Below are positions 49,604 to 55,853 of a stretch of 55,853 nt of DNA, one piece after another. The stretch's first letter is position 1, and every line of letters begins with the position of its first letter. Source of the stretch: Trichococcus ilyis (GTDB lineage Bacteria > Bacillota > Bacilli > Lactobacillales > Aerococcaceae). The position numbers and the translations under genes are program-made. The notes under the pieces were generated by a model. That model saw only the letters and a list, made by a program, of their open reading frames with translations, searched no databases and was not told the DNA's origin. The DNA lies in the NCBI RefSeq assembly GCF_900109135.1, contig NZ_FNYT01000021.1:1-55853 (forward strand), read 5' to 3'.

Positions 49604-50515
49604 TTATAAATCGCCTTTGTAGACACCGCAGGCTTTCGCCAGGGCGATGATCCGCCTCGCATCTTCGAAGAACGGGATGTCGACCATCTTGCCGTCGACC
49701 GTATAGACTCCGACTCCGGAATCCGCCTGCTCATCGAAGGAGCGCACCAATTTTTCGGCATAGGCGATCTCTTTTTGCGTCGGGGCAAAAGTGTCATGCA
49801 CAAATTGGATCTGTTTTGGACTGACGATGGATTTGCCGTCGAAGCCCATTTTGTGGTTTTGGATGACTTCCTGCTTGAACGTTTCCATGTCATCGATGTT
49901 CGGGAACATGGTGTCGAAACACATCACGCCAGCCGCACGCGCCGCCAACAGCATCTGTCCCCTTGCGGTCAGCATTTCGATGCCGCCTTCCTGGATCTGG
50001 ACGTGCATGCTCTTGCGGAAATCACCGCCGGAGATGGCGCAACCGAACATGCGCGCAGAGGCGCTGACGATTTCGTAGGCGTTCAGGATGCCTTTCGGAC
50101 TTTCAAGTGCGGCCATCAGCAGCGTCCGGCCTTCTTCGACCCCGAATTCGCGTTCAGCCGCCAGCACATGCGCTTCGACGGTCAGGACATCCTGAGCGCT
50201 TTCGCATTTCGCGATGCGGATGCCGTCCGCGCCAGCCGCGACGACGCAGCGGATATCTTCCTGCCAATGCGGCGTATCAAGGCCGTTGATGCGGACGATG
50301 ACTTCGGTGTCGCCGTAATCGACCGATTTCAGGGCATTGTACAACGAGAATCTGGCTGCATCCTTCTGGTTTTCCGCAACGGCATCCTCAAGATCCAGGA
50401 TGATGCTGTCGCTTCCGTAAATGTAGGCGTCCTTGATCAGCCCTGGTTTTTGCGCATTCATGAACATCATAGTGCGGCGCAGGCGCACTTTTTGCGGTGC
50501 TGGACGTTTGATCAT
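49604..50515 (-). CDS. citE: Citrate lyase beta subunit (citryl-ACP lyase)
   Basis: The 303-residue product cuts citryl-ACP into oxaloacetate and acetyl-ACP. Motifs are LRRTMMFMNAQKPGLIKDAYIYGSDSIILDLEDAV at the start, EVIVRINGLDTPHW near 72, and ALESPKGILNAYEIV near 140, all as in CitE. The conserved Asp and Glu residues that bind magnesium lie in these. Its ATG overlaps the citD stop codon by four bases. Confidence 0.96.
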   Translation of the reverse strand: MIKRPAPQKVRLRRTMMFMNAQKPGLIKDAYIYGSDSIILDLEDAVAENQKDAARFSLYNALKSVDYGDTEVIVRINGLDTPHWQEDIRCVVAAGADGIRIAKCESAQDVLTVEAHVLAAEREFGVEEGRTLLMAALESPKGILNAYEIVSASARMFGCAISGGDFRKSMHVQIQEGGIEMLTARGQMLLAARAAGVMCFDTMFPNIDDMETFKQEVIQNHKMGFDGKSIVSPKQIQFVHDTFAPTQKEIAYAEKLVRSFDEQADSGVGVYTVDGKMVDIPFFEDARRIIALAKACGVYKGDL

Positions 50516-50814
50516 TTTACGGCCCCTCCCCAAGGAATATTTTTCTCAGATGCTTCGCCGCTGCGGAACACGGCGCATTCCACCCGGGCCTTGATGGTGC
50601 AATCCAGAGCACCTTTGTCGACCACGGTGACTTTCGCATTTTCCACCCCGAGGTTTTCCAATGTCTGAAGAACGGTTGATTTGATCTGTTTGCCGTACTG
50701 GTTCATGACGCTGCTCTGAACGGTCAGTCGGATGCCCGCTTTTGAAGGCTCGATGCTGACTTGGGCATCGCTGGACTCCAGTGTCCCGGCTAATCCTGCT
50801 TTTTTGATTTCCAT
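50512..50814 (-). CDS. citD: Citrate lyase acyl carrier protein (gamma subunit)
   Basis: The 100-residue product begins EIKKAGLAGTLESSDAQVSIEP; the serine in GTLESSDA is the site for the phosphoribosyl-dephospho-CoA group. VMNQYGKQIKSTVLQTLENLGV matches the rest of the family. The attaching enzymes CitX and CitG are not in the window. The start at 50814 follows AAAAGGAG. It is the first gene of the minus-strand cit run. Confidence 0.95.
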   Translation of the reverse strand: MEIKKAGLAGTLESSDAQVSIEPSKAGIRLTVQSSVMNQYGKQIKSTVLQTLENLGVENAKVTVVDKGALDCTIKARVECAVFRSGEASEKNIPWGGAVK

Positions 50815-50921
50815 TGCTTTGCTCCTTTTCCTTTTGCTTGTCCCAACAATCACTCTACTTCCTGCCCCTATTACACAACTTTTTCAGCCGGATGTAAAAG
50901 TCTCGATTTTCATGCATAACC

Positions 50922-50936
50922 ATTCCGATATGGAAT
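50922..50936. promoter_or_regulatory. LysR-type site near citD
   Basis: ATTCC-N5-GGAAT is a 15-base dyad with the T-N11-A form of LysR boxes, about 110 bases before citD. The same arms recur at 51057-51071 before the LysR gene. The space between them is 120 bases and includes TATAAT at 50970-50975 on the plus strand. Confidence 0.65.
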
Positions 50937-51056
50937 GATTTCAACTATCCTTTTTTGTGCGGAATGAGCTATAATGATTAGCGAAAGAACGGTTACAAAT
51001 GGAGACTATACACTACTCCAGTAATTCGTTAGTAGTATTAAAATATTTATTTTTCC

Positions 51057-51071
51057 ATTCCTTTATGGAAT
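51057..51071. promoter_or_regulatory. LysR-type site before the cit regulator gene
   Basis: ATTCCTTTATGGAAT repeats the arms of the site at 50922-50936 and lies 34 bases before the LysR start codon. Its nearness to the gene suggests self-control. Confidence 0.65.
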
Positions 51072-51104
51072 CATGCAACAATTATCCGAAAGGAAGGTGC
51101 ACCC

Positions 51105-51956
51105 ATGGATGAAAGAGATTTTGAACTGCTGATCACCTTGAACGAGACCAAAAACATCACGCATGCAGCCGATAAACTGTTCATTTCCCAATCCTCCCTC
51201 TCGAAGCGCATCCGCGCCATCGAGGAGGAACTCGGCATCTGCCTGATGCTCCGTTCCAGACAAGGCATCCATTTCACGCCTGAAGGGGAGGAAGTCCTCC
51301 GCCGCAGCATAGAGGCCGCCGATCAGCTGAAAAGGATGCGCGCCACTCTCGATGCACAGAAGGATTACGTCTGCGGTACGCTCCGGGCAGGCGTATCGAT
51401 CAATTATGCCCTTTACGCGCTGCCCGATGTCCTGGCCGACTATTGCCAGCGTTACCCGCGTGTGAATACGCACGTCACGACAGACCAGAGCCGCAAACTG
51501 TATGTCCAGATGCTGAACGGCACGATCGACGTCGCCATCCTGCGCGGGGAATACGAATGGAAAAGCAATAAATTGCTGCTGTCGCGCGAGAACATGTGCG
51601 TCATCCGTTTGGTGCCGGACAAGGACCGCAGGCTTCAGGAACTGCCCTACATCGGACGGAATTCCGATGCCGAGTCGGAACGGGAAATGGGCCAATGGAT
51701 GCACGAGAACGGACTGCATCCGAAAAACTACAGCATCCACGTCGATAACCTTTCCACCTGCGTAGAGATGGTCAAACGCGGACTGGGCTGGGCGATTGTT
51801 CCGGAAATCTGCCTGAAGGACTTCGACGGACACGTCGAACCGCTTTCCTTCGCCAACGGAGAGCCGTTTGTGCGCTCCACCTATATCCTCTATACCGAAC
51901 AAGCCCTGAAGCTGCCGCAGGTCAAGGCGTTCGTGGATCTGATCAGAAAAAACTAA
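51105..51956 (+). CDS. LysR family regulator of the citrate lyase genes
   Basis: The 283-residue product has a LysR winged helix (DFELLITLNETKNITHAADKLFISQSSLSKRIRAIEEELG) and the two-lobed effector domain (from about 90). ILREGEYEWKSNKLLLSRENMCVI-like strands and the closing PQVKAFVDLI fit. It probably senses citrate or a product. It is divergent from citDEF and directly ahead of citC, with two ATTCC-N5-GGAAT sites in the 290-base gap. The start follows AAAGGAAGG. Confidence 0.92.
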   Translation: MDERDFELLITLNETKNITHAADKLFISQSSLSKRIRAIEEELGICLMLRSRQGIHFTPEGEEVLRRSIEAADQLKRMRATLDAQKDYVCGTLRAGVSINYALYALPDVLADYCQRYPRVNTHVTTDQSRKLYVQMLNGTIDVAILRGEYEWKSNKLLLSRENMCVIRLVPDKDRRLQELPYIGRNSDAESEREMGQWMHENGLHPKNYSIHVDNLSTCVEMVKRGLGWAIVPEICLKDFDGHVEPLSFANGEPFVRSTYILYTEQALKLPQVKAFVDLIRKN

Positions 51957-51972
51957 GCAAGGAGAGAACAAC

Positions 51973-53019
51973 ATGTCAGATTACAGCATTTCCCGCATTT
52001 TCCCGAAAGATTCAGCCGGCAACAAAAAAGTCGATCTGCTTTTGGAATCGGAAGGCATCGCCCGCGACAAAAATCTCGATTATACCTGCGGCATGTATGA
52101 TGAGAAGATGAACATCATCGCCACCGGCAGCTGCTTCGGCAACACGCTGCGCTGCCTGGCCGTCAGCAAGGACCATCAAGGTGAAGGCCTGCTGAACGAA
52201 ATCATCACCCATCTCATCAACGTGCAGTTCGAGCGCGGCAACATCCATTTGTTTGTGTACACGAAGACCGACACCGCCAAATTTTTCGGCGATTTGGGCT
52301 TCTACGAAATCGCCCGCGTCGAGGATCAGGTCGTCTTCATGGAGAACCGCAGGACCGGTTTTGCTGATTACCTGGACAATCTGGCCGCAGATAAGATCGA
52401 CGCACCGAAAACCGCCGCTATCGTCGTCAACGCGAATCCGTTCACTTTGGGGCATCAGTATCTGATCGAAAAAGCCGCAGCGGAGAACGATGCCCTGCAC
52501 ATTTTTATCGTCAGCGAGGATGCCAGCCTCGTGCCTTTCGATGTCCGCAAAAAGTTGGTCATGGCCGGGACTGCCCACCTCCAAAACGTCCGCTATCACG
52601 ACAGCGGACCGTACATCATCAGCAGCGCCACCTTCCCGAGCTACTTCCTGAAGGACGATGTGTCCGTCATCAAAGGCCAGGCGATGATCGACTTGGCCAT
52701 CTTCGAAAAGATCGCCGCGAAGCTGGGGATCAACCACCGCTACGTGGGCGAGGAACCCACCAGCCAGGTCACGAACCTCTACAATGAAATCATGCAGAAG
52801 GAATTGCCGAAATCCGGCATCGCCTGCACGGTTGTTCCGCGCAAAGAATCCGGCGGCCGCGCCATCAGCGCTTCGACCGTGCGCAAAGCCATCCAAGACG
52901 GTGATTTCGCAAAATTCAAAAATCTCGTCCCACAGACTACCTACGATTTCTTCATGAGCGAAGAGGCAAAACCGGTGATTGAGCGCATCAAAAAGGCAGA
53001 AAATGTCATTCATTATTGA
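51973..53019 (+). CDS. citC: [Citrate (pro-3S)-lyase] ligase
   Basis: The 348-residue product acetylates the citrate lyase acyl carrier protein with acetate and ATP to switch the enzyme on. It has an N-terminal GNAT-like part (LRCLAVSKDHQGEGLLNEIITHL near 60) and a nucleotidyltransferase part with AAIVVNANPFTLGHQYLIEKAA near 145, the HxGH-like ATP motif. GGRAISASTVRKAI closes it. The start follows GGAGAG, 16 bases behind the LysR gene. It has its own terminator. Confidence 0.95.
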   Translation: MSDYSISRIFPKDSAGNKKVDLLLESEGIARDKNLDYTCGMYDEKMNIIATGSCFGNTLRCLAVSKDHQGEGLLNEIITHLINVQFERGNIHLFVYTKTDTAKFFGDLGFYEIARVEDQVVFMENRRTGFADYLDNLAADKIDAPKTAAIVVNANPFTLGHQYLIEKAAAENDALHIFIVSEDASLVPFDVRKKLVMAGTAHLQNVRYHDSGPYIISSATFPSYFLKDDVSVIKGQAMIDLAIFEKIAAKLGINHRYVGEEPTSQVTNLYNEIMQKELPKSGIACTVVPRKESGGRAISASTVRKAIQDGDFAKFKNLVPQTTYDFFMSEEAKPVIERIKKAENVIHY

Positions 53020-53020
53020 A

Positions 53021-53052
53021 ACAAAAAAGACGCCCCGGGGCGTCTTTTTTGT
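53021..53052 (+). terminator. Terminator of the citC transcript
   Basis: A perfect 16-base palindrome arm (ACAAAAAAGACGCCCC with its complement) ends in T on either strand and begins two bases behind the citC stop codon. Confidence 0.93.
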
Positions 53053-53080
53053 TTCAATAGGCTTTTCGGATAAGGATGCA

Positions 53081-53362
53081 TCAGTGCGGGAAGGCGATTT
53101 CCGCCAGTGTCCATAGTATGATCACAAGCCCGACCGGAATGGACAGCAGCGTCAGCAAGGCTCTGTCCTTGTGTTTGATGACTGCTATCAAGCCCATGAT
53201 GAAACCGATCACGCCCAGCACCGCAAGGGCCGGTGTCGGCAACGGCAATCTGATTGTTGCTCCCAAAGCCGTCATTTTGATGGCCATCAGTACGATGAAT
53301 GCCAAAGTCAGTCCCGCTGCCCATTGCCCGGCTTTTGTCTTGGACCAAAACTGCATTTTCAT
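53081..53362 (-). CDS. Small membrane protein, unknown function
   Basis: The 93-residue product has three hydrophobic segments (about residues 10-30, 42-62, 68-90). I do not recognise a family. The ATG follows AGGAGGAAA. It is transcribed from the minus strand behind the substrate-binding lipoprotein gene with a 12-base gap, so it may belong with it. Confidence 0.6.
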   Translation of the reverse strand: MKMQFWSKTKAGQWAAGLTLAFIVLMAIKMTALGATIRLPLPTPALAVLGVIGFIMGLIAVIKHKDRALLTLLSIPVGLVIILWTLAEIAFPH

Positions 53363-53374
53363 GATCTTTTCCTC

Positions 53375-54361
53375 CTATTCTTGTTCAAGGTAAAATGCAT
53401 CATCAGGTAAACTGCCGTTTATCGCATCAGGATTTGCCTCAAGAAATAGATTCAGGTACTCTTCCACTGCTGATTTCGAACTTGCAGCATCCAAATAAAT
53501 CAAATTGCTTCGGGAAATCACTCCCTCTGCTTGCTCTTTCGTAATTCCCATTTCATGTTTATCCACCAATTCCGTCGTTTCAGCCGGATTACTGTTGATC
53601 CAATCGATGGAATCCTTATAATCCGCGACAAACAAGCCCCATTCCTCTGCTCTATCAATAGGGATTTCCTTCTTCACGATCAAGCAGGTCAAAGGCAAGG
53701 ACATTCCATTCCCATTAACTTGCATCCATTCATCCTGGATATCCAAAGCAATGGCGAAGTCATCATTTTCACCCAATAAATCGGTCACCCAAGGCTCCGC
53801 TAACAATATCAGCTCGCTGTTTGCGGCGTTTTCGACTGCGGTTTCCGAACTTGAAGCATAGGTCAGCGTCACATCAGCATCCGTATTGAGGCCGCTCCGT
53901 TCCAGCAGTCGCCTGATCACAACTTCCGCCCTCGATTTCTCCCCTGCTATCGTGATGACTTTGCCTCTCAGATCAGCAACCTCTTTGATTGCGTTATCCG
54001 TTGACAACATATACAGATACCCGCCCGTATTGACTGCTGCCAATTGGTATCCGGCGCCCTCATGATAGAGCTTCGCGGCAATTTCTGTGGGTACAACTGC
54101 TATGTCCGCTTTCCCTTCCGACAGTTTCGCATAAAGCGTTGCCTCATCCTCCTCGAAAGAGTAGTACACGGTGTCCCCCAATCTCACCGGCGGATCGAGG
54201 CCTGGTTCCATTGCCTTGACCAACCCAAGAGCCCCTGGACCTTTAAGTGCCATAACCGTAAGACTGGCTGACCCCGCTTCTTCATATGCCTTTTCCCATG
54301 AACTGCACCCAGCCACCAACAGGAGCATCCATAGCATCAGACTCATCCATAAACGTTTCAT
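53375..54361 (-). CDS. ABC-type substrate-binding lipoprotein (NMT1/SsuA-like)
   Basis: The 328-residue product has a signal with lipobox LLLVAGC near 15. Its fold is that of periplasmic binding proteins for nitrate, sulfonate or thiamine precursors: MALKGPGALGLVKAMEPG near 35, KADIAVVPTEIAAKLYHEGAGYQLAAVNTGGYLYML near 85, ELILLAEPWV. The ligand is not assigned. No permease or ATPase gene is next to it, which is unusual for this class. The start at 54361 follows GGAGGGAAA. Confidence 0.85.
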   Translation of the reverse strand: MKRLWMSLMLWMLLLVAGCSSWEKAYEEAGSASLTVMALKGPGALGLVKAMEPGLDPPVRLGDTVYYSFEEDEATLYAKLSEGKADIAVVPTEIAAKLYHEGAGYQLAAVNTGGYLYMLSTDNAIKEVADLRGKVITIAGEKSRAEVVIRRLLERSGLNTDADVTLTYASSSETAVENAANSELILLAEPWVTDLLGENDDFAIALDIQDEWMQVNGNGMSLPLTCLIVKKEIPIDRAEEWGLFVADYKDSIDWINSNPAETTELVDKHEMGITKEQAEGVISRSNLIYLDAASSKSAVEEYLNLFLEANPDAINGSLPDDAFYLEQE

Positions 54362-54475
54362 GGGCTTTCCCTCCGCTGCAAACCAATAGGCATTTCCGGT
54401 TAAACGCACCCGGTTCTCTGTAGCTTCATTATATCACTCCACATAGAAATCGCGGTCCAATCCACTTCGTTGGCG

Positions 54476-55261
54476 CTATAATTTTTCAGGCAAGAAAATT
54501 TCCGCCACCGAATACAGCGCGGCTTTCCCGGCGATCAGCACGCGGTCCTTTTCCATACGGCAATACAACTCCCCTGTGCGTTGCGAGGCCTGGAAAGCAT
54601 GGAAATCCGTTTTGTGCATTTTTTCGGCCCACAACGGGATCACATGGCAGTGGCCGGATCCGCAGACGGGGTCTTCCCACACGCCCAGTTTCGGCGCGAA
54701 GCTGCGCGTCACACAGTCGTAGTCCTTGCCTTTTGCAGTAAGCTGCAGCAGCACGCCGTCCAGATTCCCCACTTTTTCCTTGTCAGGCGCGGCTTGGATG
54801 ACCTGATCCTCGTTCTCCAGCACACACACCAAGTCGCGGCCCATCCAGGCCTCCAACGGGCGAAAGCCGATTGCTTCCTCCATTTCGGCCGTGACCGGCA
54901 CCCGCTTCAACTTGTAGGCCGGCATATCCATTTCATACAGATCTCCTTTCCGCTCCACCGTCAGCACCCCGCTCAAAGTGTAAAAAGATACCACATCCCG
55001 GTTCGGCTCGAAGAACCGCAGCAGGACGTACGCGGTGGCAAGCGTCGCGTGGCCGCACAAGTCGATTTCCCCGCCCGGCGTGAACCAGCGCAGATCGTAG
55101 TCCTCCCCGTTGCGCACCGTGAAGGCCGTCTCGGAAAGATTGTTTTCCTTTGCGATTTCCTGCATCAAATCAGCGGGCAGCCATTCGTCCAACACGCATA
55201 CGGCGGCTGGATTCCCCTTGAAAACCGTATCCGTAAAAGCATCCACAACATAACATTTCAT
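54476..55261 (-). CDS. PhzF family epimerase/isomerase-like protein
   Basis: The 261-residue product matches PhzF: CYVVDAFTDTVFKGNPAAVCVLD at the start, NNLSETAFTV with the catalytic Glu near 45, WFTPGGEIDLCGHATLATAYVL near 60, and DPVCGSGHCHVIPLWAEK near 200. The family contains diaminopimelate-epimerase-like folds; most members have unknown substrates. The start is the ATG at 55261. A TTG two codons earlier is possible. Confidence 0.92.
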   Translation of the reverse strand: MKCYVVDAFTDTVFKGNPAAVCVLDEWLPADLMQEIAKENNLSETAFTVRNGEDYDLRWFTPGGEIDLCGHATLATAYVLLRFFEPNRDVVSFYTLSGVLTVERKGDLYEMDMPAYKLKRVPVTAEMEEAIGFRPLEAWMGRDLVCVLENEDQVIQAAPDKEKVGNLDGVLLQLTAKGKDYDCVTRSFAPKLGVWEDPVCGSGHCHVIPLWAEKMHKTDFHAFQASQRTGELYCRMEKDRVLIAGKAALYSVAEIFLPEKL

Positions 55262-55336
55262 ATCCAAAACCCCAATCCAGTATTATTACGCGACAAGCCC
55301 CGCTCATTCACTTGGCCTTGCGTCTTTTATCATTTT

Positions 55337-55406
55337 CCGCCAGAAGACTCCCACCTCTAGGAATGAAAAGGGCACAGCCAATGAGTAGGTGGGAGATGAA
55401 TGGCGG
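55337..55406. mobile_element. Imperfect hairpin typical of IS200/IS605 ends
   Basis: CCGCCA/TGGCGG and CTCCCACCT/AGGTGGGAG pair across a 29-base loop at 55337-55406. IS200/IS605 elements have such subterminal hairpins. The sequence resembles the right-end hairpins of other members in reverse orientation. It therefore may be the end of an older copy on the minus strand rather than the left end of the tnpB gene behind it. Confidence 0.5.
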
Positions 55407-55469
55407 TAGGCGTCAGCCTATTCTTTTCGAAAAATTCGAAAAATCTTGTTGTTAAAGAAGACCCTCTCG

Positions 55470-55499
55470 TTCGACCAAGAACAAACGTTCGTGTATAAT
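55470..55499 (+). promoter_or_regulatory. Possible promoter of tnpB
   Basis: TATAAT at 55494-55499 lies 18 bases behind TTCGAC (55470-55475), about 25 bases before the tnpB start codon. The -35 box is poor. Confidence 0.45.
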
Positions 55500-55524
55500 A
55501 GGTGGCAGAAGGAGGTGAACAACA

Positions 55525-55853
55525 ATGATGATCCACAAAGCCTACAAGTTTCGGATCTACCCCAATCAGGAACAACAAATCCTGATTGCCAAGACCATCG
55601 GCTGTTCCCGGTTCGTGTTCAACCATTTCCTGTCCGAATGGAACAAAAACTATAAGGAAACAGGAAAAGGACTGAATTACAACGCTTGCTCCGCCGAGTT
55701 GACGTTGCTGAAAAAGGAAGAGGAGACGCTCTGGCTGAAAGAGGTCGACAGTACCGCCCTCCAATCTTCCTTGCGGAATCTATCGGACAGTTACGACCGC
55801 TTCTTCAAGAAACAGAACAGTTATCCCCGTTACAAGAGCAAGAAAAATCCGGT
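55525..55853 (+). CDS. tnpB: TnpB (OrfB) of an IS200/IS605 element, N-terminal part, cut by window end
   Basis: An ATG at 55525 behind GGAGGTG opens a frame that stays open to the window end (109 codons). It reads HKAYKFRIYPNQEQQ, then CSRFVFNHFLSEWN, then LWLKEVDSTALQSSLRNLS and YPRYKSKKNP. This is the N-terminal helix-turn-helix part of TnpB, the RNA-guided nuclease that is the ancestor of Cas12. The RuvC part lies beyond the window. No tnpA gene is seen upstream. Confidence 0.92.
   Translation, partial: MMIHKAYKFRIYPNQEQQILIAKTIGCSRFVFNHFLSEWNKNYKETGKGLNYNACSAELTLLKKEEETLWLKEVDSTALQSSLRNLSDSYDRFFKKQNSYPRYKSKKNP

Noticed and set aside
49575-49893. N-terminal extension of citF by 106 codons
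   Set aside because: The extension overlaps citE in another frame, has Ser/Arg-rich shadow composition, and a good ribosome binding site precedes the ATG at 49575.
55357-55764. A 135-codon minus-strand frame opposite the tnpB start
   Set aside because: The plus-strand frame encodes recognisable TnpB residues with a strong ribosome binding site; the opposite frame shows no family pattern.

Overview
The window comes from a low-GC-phylum Gram-positive bacterium with moderate GC content. It is most likely a lactic-acid-type member of the Carnobacteriaceae close to Trichococcus. The evidence is an argS gene under a T-box leader, strong GGAGG ribosome binding sites, Firmicutes-type lipoprotein signals, a citrate lyase cluster, and a heliorhodopsin gene in one direction with a class II photolyase. 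The genus is inferred, not proven. About 55 protein genes or gene remnants are supported. No tRNA or rRNA gene was seen.

Layout. 0-5.3 kb: the 5' end of a group II intron sitting directly behind a terminator, then a methyltransferase, an NAD(P)-binding protein, a MATE exporter, a GyrI-like protein and a ClC channel/exchanger. 5.4-5.85 kb: an array of palindromic repeats. 5.8-8 kb: argS with its T-box. 8-14 kb: acetyltransferase, hydrolase, AlkD-like repair protein, reductase, a barnase/barstar pair, a SOUL protein and an MFS transporter. 14-20 kb: a minus-strand run of DUF6544-like protein, P-type ATPase, SHOCT protein and two radical SAM proteins. 20-21 kb: an acetate transporter of the SatP type with clear promoter and terminator. 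21-31 kb: a long minus-strand run with RtcB, a HAAS-like membrane protein, flavodoxin, VOC protein, two frameshifted HEAT-type genes, a terpenoid-cyclase-fold protein, a uridine-kinase-like protein, DUF5655 and another GyrI-like protein.

31.7-36 kb: a DUF2202 lipoprotein, a tandem hairpin repeat, and the NAD biosynthesis operon nadABC behind a promoter with a NiaR-like palindrome. 36-41.3 kb: a carboxymuconolactone-decarboxylase-like gene with a CsoR-like site, a Cdd1-like protein, and the light locus (photolyase, DUF2238, DUF6448, signal peptidase I, heliorhodopsin). 41.4-47.6 kb: a second copy of the first repeat family, HIT protein, hydrolase, a third GyrI-like protein, a lipoprotein, an orphan AbiEi antitoxin with a 20-codon stub of its toxin, an Old Yellow Enzyme and an SDR under a MerR-type promoter. 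47.7-48 kb: tandem hairpins related to those at 32.5 kb. 48-53 kb: citrate lyase genes citDEF, divergent from a LysR regulator and citC. 53-55.85 kb: a small membrane protein, an orphan substrate-binding lipoprotein, a PhzF protein and the start of an IS200/IS605 tnpB gene.

The genes that most clearly work together are nadABC (quinolinate to nicotinate mononucleotide), citCDEF plus its regulator (citrate cleavage), barnase/barstar (toxin and inhibitor), and the photolyase-to-heliorhodopsin run (light response and UV repair). The most unusual non-coding content is two families of hairpin repeats placed at gene ends, whose arms pair although their cores differ.
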